From positions 234,174 through 271,207 of the forward strand of contig NYXK01000071.1 of assembly GCA_002685535.1 (NCBI GenBank): a stretch of 37,034 nucleotides of DNA, read 5' to 3'. Numbering within the stretch: position 1 is the first letter of the stretch; each line of letters starts with the position of its first letter. This document shows positions 32,901-37,034 of the stretch, one piece after another. The stretch is from Deltaproteobacteria bacterium (GTDB lineage Bacteria; SAR324; NAC60-12). The notes under the pieces were generated by a model, which had not been told where the DNA came from, did not search any database, and saw nothing but the letters and a program-made list of their open reading frames with translations. The position numbers and the translations under genes were made by a program.

Positions 32901-34057
32901 TTTTCTCTGAACCTGGCTGGCAGCAAGCAACAGCACTGGTGTCTCGCGGACCTAAGCTCCGGCATCTTCGGCGCTTGGAAGGGTCCTGGGGAGCAAGGTA
33001 TGGGACAAGCCGGATGCGAATGGAGATTTTTCGAGAAGAGTTTTATTAAAAGGATGGGATTGTTCTTTTATTTTCTTGTTGATCCAGCCGCGATGACGTG
33101 GGAATGAGCGATCTGGTTGTCAGGCTGGAGACTGGATGGATGTGAGTGCTTGACTTGACATGACAGCTTTTGGTGGACATGAGTCGAGACAGGTCCGATC
33201 AGCACAAGCAATTTGATTGGGTGCTCAGCCGTTGCCGAGGATGAGGCGCGGGAGGTCGACTTGGAAGGCTTCTGATTTGGTAGCGGGCCTTGGAATGGAC
33301 CCTCTTTCTGCAACGTGGAGGAGCAGGCTGGGCGAGCGAGGGTGGACGTGGCTCGTGGGAATGGGCGCAAAGAAAAGTGACATCACAAAATAATTCTAGA
33401 GTGAAACCTTGAACACCACCAACACCAACGCCCGCATACGGCCGCGTCGTGGTCAGCCACACTTTACGAAGTTACGTGCATCCAGGTCCTGCTTGTTGAC
33501 ATCTGTGACACCAGAGCACCAGAATCAGGGAATAGCCGGGAGAGATCAGCAAAGCCTGGACAGTGTAATCTTATCTTTCCTGCTTTCAGTGCATTGCATG
33601 TTTCTTATCTTCACGGTTGTCCGACCTCTCTTTTCTTCACCCGTCAGGTCAAGTTCATTCAATTCCATCAATTCATCCCAATTCCACTGGACCTGTGTCC
33701 AGATTTTTGGCTTCTGACCTGATTGAACCCCCCGCCCGTCAACCTCACCGTCGCCGTCCGGTCTCACCAGCCTTACCGCAAACTCGCGATCGGCAAACAA
33801 ATAGCTTCCGAGAGATCCGTACCTCGAATGCTCATTCGCCATTGCATTGGCTACAATCAGCCCTTCCAGACCGCAGAGCCAGCAAACACTGGCTTTTGAC
33901 GTTCGTTAGTGATTAATCAGCTACTTGCAGAGCAGACCCGCTCGCCATAAACATAACAGAGACCGACTCCTGCCGACGACACCCTCTTCCTCTTCTCTTT
34001 TTCCCCCAAGCGATACCCAGATACCCAGATACCCAGGATACACGAGCGGTCGTCAAC
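29913..34057. other. 4.1 kb divergent intergenic region, no gene recognised
   Basis: The permease (-) and the AspRS-DUF2156 gene (+) are transcribed away from this region, which therefore contains both promoters. Many short open frames exist on both strands, the longest about 138 codons at 30224-30640, but none shows a domain, signal peptide, splice continuity or coding-like codon use. No tRNA, transposon end or long repeat was seen by eye. Just before the right-hand gene the DNA becomes pyrimidine-rich (about 33980-34007), as in an active promoter leader. A non-coding RNA or a fast-evolving gene could be hidden here. Confidence 0.4.
34013..34036 (+). repeat. Three perfect 8-bp repeats in the erdS leader
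   Basis: ATACCCAG is repeated three times head to tail at 34013-34020, 34021-34028 and 34029-34036, ending 21 nt before the start codon and followed by GATAC. The position suggests it is in the 5' UTR. It could be a chance microsatellite or a protein-binding site on DNA or mRNA. Confidence 0.8.
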
Positions 34058-37034
34058 ATGTCGTTTCTCAAGAAGCCATTTAAGAAGTTGAAGGACATCG
34101 GTAACCTTTCCAGCGATTCCCATCCCACTAAAACCGACACCGATTCTACATCCAACAAATCCTCCACGAACGGGTCAAGCACCCCACAAAATGGTCAGAT
34201 CAATGGGAATGGCAAGGCCGTCAATGGCGCAGACGTGGATTCTAGACGCCAGAGTCGAGAAATCATTGCGGCGGAGAAAGAACGTCGAAGTATGGATAAG
34301 CAGCGAGCGAAGGCAGAGACGAGGAAGCGCGAGACACTGGCGAGAATAGAAGACGAGAAGTTTTTGGAGGAAGGACCCCCAGATATGACGAGATTGTATA
34401 AACCATTCAGCATGAATATGAGCAAGAACTGGAACCACGAGAACCGGATTTTGTTTAAGAATCTGGATTTTGAAAGTACGTTTTTACGTTCTGGGGGTTT
34501 AGGATGTGGCTGACGATTCGCAGAGACTGAGGGCACCGTTATTTCATTCCGGGCTCGAATTCACACCCTCCGCCGATTGAGTGCAAAATTGGTATTCATC
34601 GTATTTCGCCAACAAACTATGACCATCCAAGGAGTTCTGCAGAGTTTCAAGCCAATCGAGGAGTTGAAAAGTCTGTTTTCCAGCCCCCGTTACCCAAAAA
34701 TTACCCCGCTAACCTTTCCCGCAGAGGATGAAGACAACAAAGGCACGATTTCCGAACAGATGGTCCGAAGCGTCGAGCATTACCCCAGCGAAACGATCGT
34801 CGTCGTACATGCGAAGCTGCGGAAGGCTATGAAGAGGGTGAAGAATGCGACGGTTCATGATTACGAATTGGAGGTATATGAGGTGCACAAGGTGGGGAAT
34901 TTGACTGAGCATGTCCCGTTCACGGTGTATGATGCGGAGAATATCAATCGGGATAGGGATGATATTGAGGATGATGATGATACGGAATCTTCGTTATATC
35001 CTTCTGCCGCAGATACTCCAAAGGATACCCCTAAGGATACGCCGAAGGTAGGAACTCCACGGTCGTCTACAGACATGATTCGAGCTTCTACGGATATCAT
35101 TCGGAGGTCGACAATTGGACGGGCTTCTGGGGACAAGAGCAGAAGTAAGTATTGATCTGTCAGTCAAGAGGACTATGCTAATTTCTACAGCGAGTATGGA
35201 TGTCTTCAGATCACAAAGATCCCTTCCCCAACGAGTTCGTCTTAACAATCGTATTGTTGATCTACGAACCGCCCCTTCACAAGCAATTTTCCGCATTCAG
35301 TCTGGAATTTGCAACCTTTTCCGCACATATCTCGACAGTCAAGGCTTTATTGAGATCCATACTCCAAAGCTACAAGGTGGTGCTACAGAATCCGGTGCTT
35401 CAGTCTTCGAATTGAACTATTTCGGACGACCTGCTTTCCTAGCTCAATCTCCCCAGTTGGCCAAGCAAATGGCAATTGCAGCAGATTTCGAGCGTGTGTA
35501 CGAGGTTGGACCAGTTTTCCGTGCTGAGGACAGTAACACACCAAGACATCTGACTGAGTACACTGGACTGGATTTGGAGATGGCTTTGGAGGAGCATTAC
35601 CACGAGGCTTTGGACATCATTGATGGAATGTTCAAGAATCTGTGGAAGGGGATCTATGAGCGGTATCAACCAGAAATTGATCTCATTTCCGAGTTCTACC
35701 CACAAGAGAGAGTTATGTGGTTGGAAGAAACACCTCGGATTAAGTTTGCCGATGGTGTCAAGCTTCTGATTGAAGATGGTTGGGTGGATGAGGAGGGCAA
35801 CCCTCCCAAGGATACCGAAGATTTGGCTACCAGAGCAGAAATTCGACTAGGCGCTATTGTTCGGGAAAAGTACAAGACGGATTATTATATCTTGGACAAA
35901 TTCCCAGCTTCGGCGAGACCATTCTACACTATGCCCGATCCTGGAGACAACCGATACACCAATTCTTTTGATATCTTCATGAGAGGACAGGAAATTCTGT
36001 CTGGTGGTCAACGTATCCACGATGCCAAGTTCCTGGAAAAGAACCTGAAAGCCAAGGGAATTCACCCAGAGACCATGATCGAGTATCTGGAAGGTTTCCG
36101 TTGGGGTGCTCCACCTCATGCTGGTTGTGGTATTGGTCTTGAACGTCTTACATACCTCTTCCTCAACCTTGGCAACATCAGACTGGCATCTCTCTTCCCA
36201 CGAGACCCGAAGTCTCTTCCAGCACAACCACCAAGAATGAGGCTTCGTCACGAGGATGCCAGTACTACCAACCCACCATGGGAAGCAAAAGATTACGAAG
36301 ACCCTGAGGAAGCCACCTCAGAAGAAGCCATGAACGGAATCACAGAACGCAAACACCAATTCCAGCCCCTGGAAAAGCTAATCGCCAACTACGGCGACGC
36401 AGCCAACACCTCCTGGCTGGACAAACGCTACCAAGTCTGGCGCCACCCTTCGACAGGCGCTGCCCAAGGCTACATCGTACACAACAACTTCGCCATCGCC
36501 GTCGGCGAGCCCCTCTGCGCCAAATCCCAATACCCGCAAATCATCTCCGCGTACCTCCAATTCCTCAAAGAAGAGCACAAAGAGCTCAAACCCCTCTGGA
36601 TGATCGCCGGCCCCCAAATAGAAGAATACCTCGGCGAGAAATTCCTCTGGCGCACCCTCGGCTGCATCGCCGAAGAGCGCACCGACCCCCGCAACAACCC
36701 AGCCTCCAAAGACAAAGACCTAGCCCGCAAGATCCGCCACGCCGAAGCTGAAGGCGTGAAAGAAATCGACCTCCCATTCGGGGAACCGATCCCAGAAGAC
36801 CTGAAAGCTAAAATCGACGCGAGGGTAGAAGATTGGAAAAAGGGAAGAAAAGGCACACAGGTCCATCTCACGCAGATCCGACCCTGGGTAGACCAAGAAC
36901 ACCGTCGCTATTACTACTCTCAAACCCCCGACGGCACCATCCAAGCCATCGTCGTCCTGCACCAACTCTCGCCCCAAAACGGCTACCAAGTAAAATTCTC
37001 ACTCGAATTTCCCGGTGCCCCTTCAGGAACCATC
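34058..37034 (+). CDS. erdS: Aspartyl-tRNA synthetase fused to DUF2156: ergosteryl-aspartate synthase (ErdS), 3' end beyond window
   Basis: The AspRS half charges tRNA-Asp; the DUF2156 half is known in this fusion to pass aspartate to the ergosterol 3-hydroxyl. Exons 34058-34475, 34524-35144 and 35191-37034 (introns 48 and 46 nt) give 961 residues with no stop. The N-terminus has a basic start (MSFLKKPFKKLK) and a Lys/Arg-rich helix at about 70-110, like yeast Dps1. An OB-fold follows at about 140-270. A low-complexity insert at about 285-340 has an acidic run and three TPKD units. The class II core shows ESGASVFELNYF, QSPQLAKQ, motif 2 FRAEDSNTPRHLTEY (Arg457) and motif 3 GCGIGLERLTYLFL (Arg665). 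After a linker, DUF2156 starts near residue 740 (SWLDKRYQVW, VGEPLCAKSQYP, FLWRTLGCIAEE). The first two regions agree with fungal cytosolic AspRS, but the fused domain excludes a plain housekeeping enzyme. Confidence 0.95.
35012..35047 (+). repeat. 12-bp coding microrepeat (Thr-Pro-Lys-Asp) in erdS
   Basis: Three 12-bp units, each starting GATAC and ending AAG, encode Asp-Thr-Pro-Lys in tandem. They differ only at third codon positions (CCA/CCC/CCG-type changes), so the protein repeat is kept while the DNA has drifted. They sit in the low-complexity insert between the anticodon-binding and catalytic domains. Confidence 0.8.

Noticed and set aside
34058..37034. Annotation as a plain cytosolic AspRS or a lysyl-tRNA synthetase
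   Set aside because: The motif 2 and FELNYF-type sequences are AspRS-like rather than LysRS-like, and the reading frame continues well beyond motif 3 into a DUF2156 domain that housekeeping AspRS lacks.
1..37034. Secondary-metabolite gene cluster
   Set aside because: No polyketide synthase, peptide synthetase, terpene cyclase, P450 or pathway regulator was found.

Overview
The window looks like nuclear DNA of a filamentous ascomycete (Pezizomycotina; Leotiomycetes is my best guess, not proven). The reasons are short GT-AG introns of mostly 46-66 nt with CTRAC/CTAAY branch sites, pyrimidine-rich leaders before start codons, and the mix of secreted hydrolases with a fungal AspRS-DUF2156 fusion. 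No rRNA, tRNA, CRISPR array or intact transposon was recognised.

Left part (1-13.3 kb). A secreted GH3 beta-glucosidase (+, 4 exons, 794 aa) is followed by a 2.8 kb gap and then three genes on the minus strand: a DUF3533/SNG1-type membrane protein, a nine-exon sedolisin tripeptidyl-peptidase (676 aa) and a small APH-fold kinase (387 aa).

Middle part (13.2-26.8 kb). A 1266-aa GT1 sterol-type glucosyltransferase (+) carries a long C-terminal extension with ubiquitin-interacting-motif-like helices. Next come poorly conserved small genes: a minus-strand protein with a 26-residue repeat, an orphan acidic plus-strand frame, a glycine-rich microprotein and a small protein resembling an inhibitor-I9/subtilase propeptide. 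Then comes a secreted mosaic protein with a Ser/Thr-rich stalk, seven four-cysteine EGF-like repeats and a terminal CC-CC-CC module (+, 686 aa). A MYND zinc-finger gene (-) follows, apparently with two compensating frame breaks.

Right part (27.9-37.0 kb). An amino-acid permease (-, 4 exons) has a frame break just before its stop that removes a plausible tryptophan-rich tail. After a 4.1 kb intergenic stretch comes the most striking gene, running off the right edge: an aspartyl-tRNA synthetase fused to a DUF2156 aminoacyl-transferase domain. This is the architecture of ergosteryl-3beta-O-L-aspartate synthase (ErdS), which moves aspartate from Asp-tRNA to ergosterol.

The genes do not form an obvious biosynthetic cluster. 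Secreted or membrane functions dominate (beta-glucosidase, sedolisin, permease, EGF-like protein). Two genes may both act on the sterol 3-hydroxyl, the glucosyltransferase and ErdS, but they lie 16 kb apart. Several genes also show abrupt internal switches from C-rich to G-rich sequence on the plus strand.
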